Source: an uncultured Kiritimatiellota bacterium
Lineage (GTDB): Bacteria; Verrucomicrobiota; Kiritimatiellia; RFP12; UBA1067
Direction: 5' to 3'
Assembly (NCBI GenBank): GCA_934621385.1
Contig: CAKTUI010000053.1
Span: 1-8,727 of the forward strand
Length of the DNA stretch: 8,727 bases
A program made the position numbers and the translations under genes. The notes under the pieces were generated by a model. That model was not told where the DNA came from. It saw nothing but the letters and a program-made list of their open reading frames with translations, and made no database searches. Below are positions 1 to 6,727 of the stretch, piece by piece (the first letter of the stretch is position 1; each line of letters begins with the position of its first letter).

Positions 1-38
1 TTATTTTCCCTTGGTTTTATCGGCCCCGGTGAATATCT

Positions 39-79
39 GGGATAATTTATCCCGGATTTTCCGGGATAAGGGTGTCCCG
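39..79. repeat. Overlapping GGGATAA/TTATCCC palindromes upstream of the operon
   Basis: Three alternating copies of one motif lie here: GGGATAA at 39-45, TTATCCC at 47-53 and GGGATAA at 63-69. TTATCCCGGA (47-56) and TCCGGGATAA (60-69) form a perfect 10-bp stem with a 3-base loop. A competing 7-bp palindrome uses 39-45 with 47-53, and CGGGA (62-66) can also pair with TCCCG (75-79). No T-tract follows on either strand, so this is not a standard intrinsic terminator. It ends about 31 bases upstream of the -10 element, a position that would suit an operator or the end of a transcript entering from the left. The function is not known. Confidence 0.6.
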
Positions 80-107
80 ATAGGTGGGTGTGCACAATGC
101 ATGAAAG

Positions 108-118
108 TATGGTATAAT
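108..118 (+). promoter_or_regulatory. Extended -10 promoter of the seven-gene operon
   Basis: TATGGTATAAT contains a perfect TATAAT (113-118) preceded by the TG of an extended -10 (TGG then TATAAT). No good TTGACA-like -35 is seen at the usual spacing, which fits an extended -10 promoter. Only eight bases separate the hexamer from the ATG at 127, so transcription would start within a base or two of the start codon. An almost identical element (TATGGTAAAAT) sits at the same place before the gene at 8448, which supports the call. Confidence 0.7.
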
Positions 119-126
119 TTCCTATC

Positions 127-936
127 ATGATAAGTGTAATACTCGCAATCGTAGTTGGCCTTTCTGGATTTGCCACGGCGCACTATGCCGTTGGGGCTGG
201 TATTGGGTGGAGCGTCTTTTTGGCAATTATTGGTTTTGCCGCATTTCAGGCAATCTTTGGCTACTTGATCCGAAAGCGCATTACGCGTGACATGGAGAAA
301 GTTCAGTCCATTTTGATGGCAGGACAGAAGCAAATACAGGCTAAGACGCAGCGTTGGCAAATGCGGCCGCCGAGTTCCATTCAGGAAGCCCAGCGCGAGA
401 TTTTTGCCGACACGAAGGTTTTTGTCCGGGAGGCCCTGAAGCAGACTGAGGAGTTGGCAAAATACCGCCTTTGGGTTCCGATGATTCGCCGTCAAATGGC
501 GACGGCTCAGTTGCAGTTGAGTTGGATGATTAAGGACTTCAAGACGGTGGATAAGCTCTTTCCAAAGGCCATCCTTCTTGATCCTACTCTCGTTGCCATG
601 AAAATGGCACGAATGTATATGCTGAATGAGGAGACGGATGCAATAGGCAAGGTCTACAGGAAGGCGGTTCGCCGCTTGCGCTATAATCAGAATGTCCTTT
701 TGGCGGCAACTTGGAGTTGGATTCTCATTCAGCGAAATGATTCTGACGGCGCTTTCAAGGCCCTGACTGAGGCTTTGCGCAAGAGCGACAACGAAACGCT
801 CAAGCGCAATCACGAGGTTTTGATGAACAACCGAGTTGCGCATTTCAACAATTCGGGTTTGGGAGATGTTTGGTATTCTCTCCTTCTTGAAGAACCAAAG
901 GTCAAGATGCAGCGTCCACACGGTTTTTACCGGTAA
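127..936 (+). CDS. Membrane-anchored TPR-like protein of unknown function
   Basis: A protein of 269 residues. Two hydrophobic segments (about residues 2-20 and 26-48) form an N-terminal membrane hairpin, followed by a basic stop (LIRKRITR, 48-55) that suggests the rest is cytoplasmic. From about residue 85 it looks entirely alpha-helical. Residues about 115-235 resemble degenerate tetratricopeptide helices (for example DPTLVAMKMARMYML, and SDGAFKALTEALRKSDN near 206-222). The C-terminus has an aromatic patch (GLGDVWYSLLLEEP, 244-257). There is no Shine-Dalgarno before the ATG and the -10 box lies only eight bases upstream, so it is probably translated from a leaderless or near-leaderless mRNA. 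It is first in the operon, 14 bases before the next gene. A scaffold role at the inner membrane is inference; I do not recognise a named family. Confidence 0.8.
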   Translation: MISVILAIVVGLSGFATAHYAVGAGIGWSVFLAIIGFAAFQAIFGYLIRKRITRDMEKVQSILMAGQKQIQAKTQRWQMRPPSSIQEAQREIFADTKVFVREALKQTEELAKYRLWVPMIRRQMATAQLQLSWMIKDFKTVDKLFPKAILLDPTLVAMKMARMYMLNEETDAIGKVYRKAVRRLRYNQNVLLAATWSWILIQRNDSDGAFKALTEALRKSDNETLKRNHEVLMNNRVAHFNNSGLGDVWYSLLLEEPKVKMQRPHGFYR

Positions 937-950
937 GTGAGGGGCATTAG

Positions 951-2648
951 ATGAAGGTTCGTAAAGCGGTTGTATTGGCGGCTGGCCTTGGGACGCGGCT
1001 TCGTCCGTTGACTTGTGTTGCCCCCAAGCCTTTGCTTCCCATTTGGGGTGTGCCCATGCTGGAACGCCTTGTTGACGCGTTGTGTTCGTGGGGGGTCGAT
1101 GATATCGTTGTCAACTGTCATTATCTTCACGAGCAGATTGAGTCGTGGGTTGCTGCGAAGCGGGGGGCAGGATTACGGATAGCTACGGCATACGAACCAG
1201 AGATTCTTGGCACGGGCGGTGTATTGAACCCATTGCGTGACTGGATTGGCACAGATTCATTTTATCTCGTCAATGGGGATATTGTCGTTGAGGGATTTAA
1301 TGGTTTTGAGCCCTCGGTGGAGGGTTCGGTCGAGACTGTTGGAACATGCCTGATGACGGAAGCGGGGCCTCGAACGATTGAGGCAGATCCGAATGGGTAT
1401 GTCACATGCTGGAAAAGTCCTGACGCGGGGTTCCCCGGTACATTTACCTATTGCGGGCTTGCCCTCCTAAAGCCTGAAATCTTGAAGTATGTGGAGCCGA
1501 CTGGTTTCTCGACCATCGTCCAGGCCTATGAACGAGCCATGATGGATGGAAAATTCATGCGGGGGGTGACATCGCCTGAGTTGCTTTGGACAGATGCCGG
1601 GACGATTCCAAGTTATTTGGAGTTGAATCGTGATGGTGAAGACAATGCCTTTGCGGATTTGCCGCAGTTGCGCGCCGTTGATGCGAAAGAAGTAGAGTTT
1701 CTTGGCGCACGAGGAAGTGATCGCTGTTTCTTCCGTGCGGATGGTAACCTGGTTGTCATTTACGATGATGCGAAGCGGGCAGAGAATGCGCGTTATGCGG
1801 GACATGCGATGTGGCTGAAGAGCAAGGGTGTTCATGTCCCGAGCGTTCTGAAAGATTTCCCAGACATCAAGACGACCGTCTATTCATGGGCTGGCTGTGA
1901 ACATCGGATGTCTCTTGAAGAATATGTGAAGGTCGTCGAGGGATTGGCTGTGTTCAATGGGCTTGATTCGAAGGGGCTTGAACTTGAGTCGGCGTTTGGG
2001 CCTGACCTTTGGGCGTGGGAGCGGAATCTCTTTATAGAACACTGTCTTGGTTCCCGATATAGAATGGAATGCCCCAAGGGTGTATTGGAGGAGCTTGGCA
2101 ATGTGGCCTCCTTGCTGGAGCACGAGCCGAAGGCTCTGGTTCACCGCGATTTCCAGTCATCGAACATCCTTTGGAAGAATGGAGACTATACATTTATTGA
2201 TTTTCAGGGGATGCGCCTTGGGCCTGCGGCCTATGACTTGGCATCCCTTCTGTACGATCCCTATGCGGAGAAACTGACCGAAGGGGAGCGGCGGGCGTTG
2301 ACGAAACTGTACGGCAAGTGCAGCGGTCGGCCTGAGATTGAGAAGATTCTTCCATTTGCCGCTGTCCAGCGGCTGATTCAGTGCTTGGGTGCATATGGTC
2401 GGCTTGCTTCCGTTGGGCATCCCCAATTCGGAAAGTATGTTTTGCCTGCACTCGAGAATTTGCTGACGGCGGCAGACGAAGCGGACCTTGAGTCCCTTGG
2501 AGCACTTGCAGAAGACCTCATTGCTCGTGAATCCCACACACACGCTCAGGGTACGGATCATTGTCATTGCCACGAGGAAGGCGGTTCGTGCTCCTGCGGT
2601 CATCACCATGAGCACCACGAAGGCTGTACGTGCCACCATCGCCAATGA
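951..2648 (+). CDS. Fused sugar-1-phosphate nucleotidyltransferase (MurU-like) and APH-fold sugar kinase (AmgK-like) with His/Cys-rich tail
   Basis: A protein of 565 residues in three parts. Residues 1-230 are a nucleotidyltransferase: AAGLGTRLRPLT (10-21), catalytic-type K26 in PKPLLP, GTGG (87-90), VNGD (107-110) and WTDAGT (213-218), as in MurU, which makes UDP-MurNAc from MurNAc-1-phosphate and UTP. Residues about 245-525 are an aminoglycoside-phosphotransferase fold: GSDRCFFR (255-262), catalytic loop HRDFQSSN (398-405) and metal-binding D417 in IDFQ followed by GPAAYDLASLLYDPY. That last pattern is typical of AmgK, the anomeric MurNAc/GlcNAc kinase. In pseudomonads the two are separate proteins of a wall-recycling shortcut; here one chain would do both steps. 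Residues 529-563 hold 12 His and three CxC pairs. GAGGGG at 939-944 gives a good ribosome site. A LicC/LicA-like phosphocholine route or another sugar is possible but fits the motifs less well. Confidence 0.82.
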   Translation: MKVRKAVVLAAGLGTRLRPLTCVAPKPLLPIWGVPMLERLVDALCSWGVDDIVVNCHYLHEQIESWVAAKRGAGLRIATAYEPEILGTGGVLNPLRDWIGTDSFYLVNGDIVVEGFNGFEPSVEGSVETVGTCLMTEAGPRTIEADPNGYVTCWKSPDAGFPGTFTYCGLALLKPEILKYVEPTGFSTIVQAYERAMMDGKFMRGVTSPELLWTDAGTIPSYLELNRDGEDNAFADLPQLRAVDAKEVEFLGARGSDRCFFRADGNLVVIYDDAKRAENARYAGHAMWLKSKGVHVPSVLKDFPDIKTTVYSWAGCEHRMSLEEYVKVVEGLAVFNGLDSKGLELESAFGPDLWAWERNLFIEHCLGSRYRMECPKGVLEELGNVASLLEHEPKALVHRDFQSSNILWKNGDYTFIDFQGMRLGPAAYDLASLLYDPYAEKLTEGERRALTKLYGKCSGRPEIEKILPFAAVQRLIQCLGAYGRLASVGHPQFGKYVLPALENLLTAADEADLESLGALAEDLIARESHTHAQGTDHCHCHEEGGSCSCGHHHEHHEGCTCHHRQ

Positions 2649-4738
2649 ACGCCATTCGACAGTTCGTGAGAAAAGTCAAAAAGACCGGGAAGCGCTATCC
2701 CGGTCTCGTGCGAACTGTCTCGATGGGGCGGGAACGGACTTTTCATGCGTGGACGCTTGGGGAAGATACGTTTATTTTTGAGGATGGAATTGTTTCTCAT
2801 CTGAACGAGCGCCCGAGCATCTTGATTGTCGATCGGCGGGAACTGAACCATCGGGATAGCGGGCGCGTGATGACGATGTCGACGGGCAATCATTCGGTTG
2901 CCGCGTTTCCGCTGTTGGATGGGCGTTTTTGGAGACTTTCACGGTTGCCGTCCGCGAAGCGTGGCGAGGTGCTAATGACGCGCATCCTCTGTGCGAATGT
3001 GGTTGATGGGCGAACGATTGAGACGTCCCAGCGGGATATTCCGTCGAAGATTCTCTTTGGACTTGACGGGTGGCTTTTGGAGACGGTTGGTTTTGCGCTG
3101 AACGATGTCATTATGGGCGATCGAAATGTGCTGACACTTGAGCACTACCGTCAACTTGGGCAGGAGTGGCGCGTCAAGCCGCTCGCTTGGACGGAGGCGG
3201 AGATGAAAGTCGCCTTGGCGGCTTCGAAGAAGCGGATTTCATCAGGACTTGTTTATTATCATTCCACGCGGGGCGTACATTTTCTCTCTCTATCTGAGTT
3301 CAAGCGTTTTGCCACATTGGCGCAGACGGATTTGGAGTCGTTCATCCGAGGCTTGAGGGAGCTCGTCACCGTCTATGAAGGCAACCGCTGTTCGTTTACA
3401 CGACTGGTGAAGTATCGCGGGCATCACGAGATTGAATTGTTCGGTCTTCGGCGCGGCGTTTCGCTCGAACGGGTCATACCTGAACTTGAGCGTCTGATGG
3501 AGGCGATTACCCTTGGACGCATTGGTCAGCTGGGTATCATTCAGAAGGCGAACGAAATTGCCGCGCTTTACGAGAGCCAGTTGTCGCGTCCCGAATTGGC
3601 GGACGAGACCTCGTCTGTCTTCATCGAAACGATTTACATGTGTGTGACGGGCGAAGTCTATTCCGTTGTCGGAGAAGGCATGACACCGGCGTTTGACGAT
3701 CGCCGTACGGCTCTTCCAGGTGCAACGTATGTCGATGGTCGACCGATTCTGCATCCGGGTGCCGATTCACGCAGTGAGGTGCTGCTTTCCAACTTGCGGG
3801 GACTGATGTCGAAGGATGAAGTCGTCGAATACGCGAATGTCTACGAGTTGCGCGAGGATGAAGGTGTCCCGATCGGGGAGGGGCGGACGCGTGAGGTTGT
3901 TTACAAGACGAATCGTCGCCCATTGACGGTGAGCTTGATTGAGAAGCGGTTGGCGCACGCGGCGAAAGGGTATGGAAGTTATATGTTGGCGCGGATTGGA
4001 GCGTTGAGGTCGCTTGGTGTGCGGCTGAGTGCCTACTACCGACTCTTGCGTCGTCGTTCGCATACGGGGAAGCGGCCTGTCGACTTCTACATTCGCGCAC
4101 GGTGCGAAGGCGAGCCGATGGAGGCAATACCCGAAAACTACTTCAGGAGCATCGACGATTCATCAGTCGAGGAGAAGGAGGTCGTTCTTGCGCTTGCCGC
4201 GCTCATGGGTGATGCGGCGGCGCAAAATATGGCCATGAAGAAGTACGATCCAGCGTTGGCTTCGCCCCTTTACGGTGTCGGCAAGGAGATTTACGAGTTT
4301 GAGTACGACATCCTGCGCCAGCGAATTGTGCCGAAGAGTGTGGCGACCTGTTCGATTCGCGGCAGTTTTGGTTGGCCCTGTCTGGATTTCACGGACGAGA
4401 ACTTGCGGAAGATGGCGAATTTCTACCTGACGAACTATGCGCATACGCTGAAGATTTACCAGAAGCGGCACAATGTGACGATGGCTGAAGTTGCCGAGCG
4501 GTTCATGGGGGGCTTTGAGTTCAGGACGCGTGCGCTCGCTTGGCAGTTGAGTGTGATGCGCGATGAATTTGAGTCGTTCCAGCCGGACTTGCCCGCGCAT
4601 TACGGGTTCGGACGCAAGTGGAAATTCCTCATGTGGTCGCTTGAGCGGCAGGAACGCCGGCTACCGACGATTCGGAAGATGTTTTTCAATAAAGTGGAGC
4701 TCATCGAAAATGAAGACGTATGGAATCATCCCCAGTAG
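2645..4738 (+). CDS. Large soluble protein of unknown function
   Basis: A protein of 697 residues that I do not recognise. The start is taken at the ATG overlapping the upstream stop as ATGA, which suggests coupled translation; a GTG at 2630 would add five residues. There is no signal peptide and no clear membrane segment. The N-terminus is basic (FVRKVKKTGKRYPG, about 7-20) and the C-terminus is rich in Arg, Trp and Phe. The middle has charged helices. Around residues 415-505 there is a faint kinase-like pattern: a VVYK with K421, then helices, then a hinge-like FYIRARCEGEPME. No HxD or DFG catalytic motif follows, so this is only a hint of a pseudokinase-type fold. It sits between the MurU/AmgK-like fusion and kdsB and overlaps both, which suggests an envelope-polysaccharide role by context only. 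Confidence 0.85.
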   Translation: MNAIRQFVRKVKKTGKRYPGLVRTVSMGRERTFHAWTLGEDTFIFEDGIVSHLNERPSILIVDRRELNHRDSGRVMTMSTGNHSVAAFPLLDGRFWRLSRLPSAKRGEVLMTRILCANVVDGRTIETSQRDIPSKILFGLDGWLLETVGFALNDVIMGDRNVLTLEHYRQLGQEWRVKPLAWTEAEMKVALAASKKRISSGLVYYHSTRGVHFLSLSEFKRFATLAQTDLESFIRGLRELVTVYEGNRCSFTRLVKYRGHHEIELFGLRRGVSLERVIPELERLMEAITLGRIGQLGIIQKANEIAALYESQLSRPELADETSSVFIETIYMCVTGEVYSVVGEGMTPAFDDRRTALPGATYVDGRPILHPGADSRSEVLLSNLRGLMSKDEVVEYANVYELREDEGVPIGEGRTREVVYKTNRRPLTVSLIEKRLAHAAKGYGSYMLARIGALRSLGVRLSAYYRLLRRRSHTGKRPVDFYIRARCEGEPMEAIPENYFRSIDDSSVEEKEVVLALAALMGDAAAQNMAMKKYDPALASPLYGVGKEIYEFEYDILRQRIVPKSVATCSIRGSFGWPCLDFTDENLRKMANFYLTNYAHTLKIYQKRHNVTMAEVAERFMGGFEFRTRALAWQLSVMRDEFESFQPDLPAHYGFGRKWKFLMWSLERQERRLPTIRKMFFNKVELIENEDVWNHPQ

Positions 4739-5456
4739 GTTCGGTTCGAGCCGATTTCCAGGAAAACCCCTCGCGATGTTGGCTGGCAAGCCTCTCGTCG
4801 CTTGGGTGGTGGAGGCCGTCAAGCGGGCGAAATCATTGGATGAAGTGCTCGTGGCAACGGATGACGAACGGATTGTCAAGGCGGTTGAGGCGTATGGCGG
4901 ACGCGCGGTGATGACACCTTCCGATTTGCCGAGTGGAACCGATCGCATTGCCTGTGCAGCGGGCGATTTTGCCGATGATGACATTCTCGTGAACATCCAG
5001 GGGGACGAGCCGCTCATTGATCCACGGTTGATTGACGAGCTTGCGATGAAGTTGAAACTGGATTCGAAGTGGTCAATGGCGACGGCGGTTACGCCTATTC
5101 GAAAGGTTTCGGACTTCGCGGCAAAGACCGTTGTCAAGGTCGTGCTGGATCGGGAAGGGGGTGCTTTGTACTTCTCCCGTTCGCCCATTCCTTGCGATCG
5201 CGATCACGAACCCGATTTGTCCAGCGGACTGTATGTGCGTCATCTGGGTATCTACGCCTATCGCGGCGCTTTCTTGCGTAAGTATGTTGCGGAGCCGCCG
5301 TGCGCACTTGAGAAGACGGAGAAACTGGAGCAATTGCGTGCCCTGTGGATGGGCGCGAAGATTGCCGTCGTCAGGACGGAGGATGAGGGCGTTGGAGTCG
5401 ACACTCCGGAGGATGCCGAACGTGTGGAAGGAATACTCGCAAATCGCGCGTCGTGA
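4710..5456 (+). CDS. kdsB: 3-deoxy-manno-octulosonate cytidylyltransferase (CMP-Kdo synthetase)
   Basis: The enzyme activates Kdo with CTP to CMP-Kdo and pyrophosphate in the cytoplasm, before transfer to lipid A. At 248 residues it has the usual family length. The family motifs are in order: PSRFGSSRFPGKPL (8-21, with R10, S13 and K19), VATDDERI (48-55), PSGTDRI (74-80), VNIQGDEP (94-101, with Mg-binding D99), ALYFSRSPIP (152-161), EKLEQLRALWMG (204-215) and GVDTPEDAERV (229-239, with D231). The His that usually precedes xSGTD/E-R is Leu here (L73). The ATG at 4710 is chosen because the protein then begins directly at the conserved first strand, with GGAG at 4696-4699. The gene overlaps the preceding one by 29 bases. 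Its presence argues for an outer membrane with lipopolysaccharide. Confidence 0.95.
   Translation: MKTYGIIPSRFGSSRFPGKPLAMLAGKPLVAWVVEAVKRAKSLDEVLVATDDERIVKAVEAYGGRAVMTPSDLPSGTDRIACAAGDFADDDILVNIQGDEPLIDPRLIDELAMKLKLDSKWSMATAVTPIRKVSDFAAKTVVKVVLDREGGALYFSRSPIPCDRDHEPDLSSGLYVRHLGIYAYRGAFLRKYVAEPPCALEKTEKLEQLRALWMGAKIAVVRTEDEGVGVDTPEDAERVEGILANRAS
5408..5412 (+). promoter_or_regulatory. Ribosome binding site that decides the azlC start
   Basis: GGAGG touches the ATG at 5413, which is too close for initiation there. It lies nine bases before an in-frame GTG at 5422, an ideal distance. This favours the GTG as the start of the AzlC-like protein. Confidence 0.6.
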
Positions 5457-6021
5457 ACGCCGCGCCATTTTCCGCCGCGCTCTAATCAACTCCCTGCCCG
5501 TTCTGATGGGCTACATCACGATGGGGTTCGCGGCGGGCGTTCTGATGGCCGTGAAAGGGAATGTCCCATGCGCACCTCTGTGGTCGGGATTGTGCGGAGC
5601 GGCTTGCGTTTCGGGGACGCTGAGCTTTGCCATTGTCCCCGCAATGGCAAACTCCGTTTCCCTCCTTCAGGTTGCCCTCCTAACGCTGGGCATCAATTTC
5701 CGCTACGCGTTTTATGGCTTTTCCCTCTTGAAGCGGTGGCATGGAATCCCCTTCTTCCAGAAGTGGTTCCTCATCCACTCGCTGTCGGACGAGATTTATG
5801 CGTTGGATGTTGCCTGCAAGATTGCGAATCCAATCAAGAATCGTTATTATTGCCTGTGGAACGGTCTCCTCAATACGGGGTATTGGATCGTTGGTACGAC
5901 GGCGGGGGCCATTGCCGGGGGTGCGCTGCCGATTCCGTCCCGAGGCATTGAATTTGCAATGGTTGCGCTCTTCCTGGTTATCTTTACGGATCAGATGAAA
6001 GGTTTGCTCAAACATGCTTGA
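5422..6021 (+). CDS. azlC: AzlC-family branched-chain amino acid permease subunit, short at the C-terminus
   Basis: AzlC and AzlD proteins (YgaZ/YgaH in E. coli) together form inner-membrane exporters of branched-chain amino acids. This protein has 199 residues from the GTG at 5422 (202 from the ATG at 5413). Family landmarks are present: PVLMGYITMGFAAG (26-39), the NFRYAFYG segment (92-99), SLSDEIYAL (120-128), YWIVGTTAG (154-162) and GIEFAMVALFLVIFTDQ (175-191). About five hydrophobic segments are visible. Typical members have about 230-245 residues and continue with one or two more membrane helices after the last landmark; here the protein stops within ten residues of it. The start overlaps kdsB by 35 bases and the end overlaps the azlD-like gene by eight, so the truncation is not followed by a spare reading frame holding the rest. 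Confidence 0.85.
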   Translation: MWKEYSQIARRERRAIFRRALINSLPVLMGYITMGFAAGVLMAVKGNVPCAPLWSGLCGAACVSGTLSFAIVPAMANSVSLLQVALLTLGINFRYAFYGFSLLKRWHGIPFFQKWFLIHSLSDEIYALDVACKIANPIKNRYYCLWNGLLNTGYWIVGTTAGAIAGGALPIPSRGIEFAMVALFLVIFTDQMKGLLKHA

Positions 6022-6727
6022 CCGCTGCCTTTATCTCGTGGCTGTTCTTGTCGTCGCGTGGGCTGTGACGTTTGCGCTGCGCGCCCTGCCGTTTCTCCTT
6101 TTTGCGGGCCACGATCGGACGCTTCCTCCTTGGGTGGAACGGCTCGGCAACATTGTCTCGCCCGTGATTATTGCGGGGCTGATTTTCTATTCCTATTCGG
6201 GCCTTGAGTGGCGAACGGCCTGGCCCTACTTGGCGGGGCTTCTGACGGTCGGGCTGCAGATTTGGAAGCGGAATCCGCTTGTGAGCATCCTTGCGGGAAC
6301 GGTCGCCTATATGTGCCTCCTGAATTGTGGTTGCGTGACGGAGCGTGCGCTTGAACTCGATCCGTCCCATCCAGCCGTTCGCGTGGCGGTTTCGGGTGTC
6401 TATTTTGGCGAAAAGCGTGTGGAGCCTTCTCAGGTCGTCGAAATCCTGCAGGAAAACCAGGTGCCGTTTGACCGGACGATTCACATTCTCATTGAACCGA
6501 AAGCCCTGTACAACCTCTCGGATGCACGGCTGTTGATGGCGACGCTCGCCAAGGCCGGCTATACGCGTCCTGTCCTTGTGACAAAACGGCATGGGGAGGC
6601 GGTGACGATTGAAAAGCCGGAAGAACCCCAGACGGACGAAAAGAACGGGAGGTCGGCTCGTCCGGCTTCGCGGAATGGAATGTCCTCTGGTAAGCGCGTC
6701 ATCCGCTACAAGAAGGCCAACGAATGA
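6014..6727 (+). CDS. azlD: AzlD-type permease subunit fused to an ExbD/TolR-like C-terminal domain
   Basis: A protein of 237 residues. Residues 1-104 match AzlD, the small partner of AzlC: FALRALPFLLF (20-30), a second segment around 47-62, a third around 70-82 and the closing segment NPLVSILAGTVAYM (87-100). AzlD normally ends here at about 100-110 residues. This one continues through a cysteine cluster (C101, C105, C107) into residues about 119-192, which look like the soluble domain of ExbD/TolR: VRVAVSGVYFGEKRVEP (122-138), then TIHILIEPKALYNLSDARLL, then MATLAKAGYTRPVLVT (175-190). A charged, low-complexity tail rich in K, R and E closes the protein. ExbD/TolR domains are periplasmic in known systems, so the same location is inferred. 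AAAGG at 5998-6002 is a modest ribosome site. The AzlD call is firm; the ExbD-like call rests on pattern recognition. Confidence 0.8.
   Translation: MLDRCLYLVAVLVVAWAVTFALRALPFLLFAGHDRTLPPWVERLGNIVSPVIIAGLIFYSYSGLEWRTAWPYLAGLLTVGLQIWKRNPLVSILAGTVAYMCLLNCGCVTERALELDPSHPAVRVAVSGVYFGEKRVEPSQVVEILQENQVPFDRTIHILIEPKALYNLSDARLLMATLAKAGYTRPVLVTKRHGEAVTIEKPEEPQTDEKNGRSARPASRNGMSSGKRVIRYKKANE

Noticed and set aside
47..69. Intrinsic terminator of an upstream gene
   Set aside because: The 10-bp stem is strong, but no T-tract follows on either strand.
1..921. A 306-codon open frame on the minus strand covering the first gene
   Set aside because: It is antisense to a gene with a promoter and plausible domains, and its translation shows no domain, no start context and a run of unlikely residues.
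2630..2644. GTG at 2630 as start of the 697-residue protein
   Set aside because: It has no ribosome site, whereas the ATG at 2645 makes the classic ATGA overlap with the upstream stop.
5413..5421. ATG at 5413 as start of the AzlC-like protein
   Set aside because: The GGAGG directly touches this ATG; the in-frame GTG at 5422 has correct spacing. The difference is three residues, and the ATG cannot be excluded.
6000..6120. Frameshift explaining the short AzlC C-terminus
   Set aside because: The sequence after the azlC stop is already used by the AzlD-like gene, whose N-terminus is well conserved, and other frames there show no AzlC-like helices.
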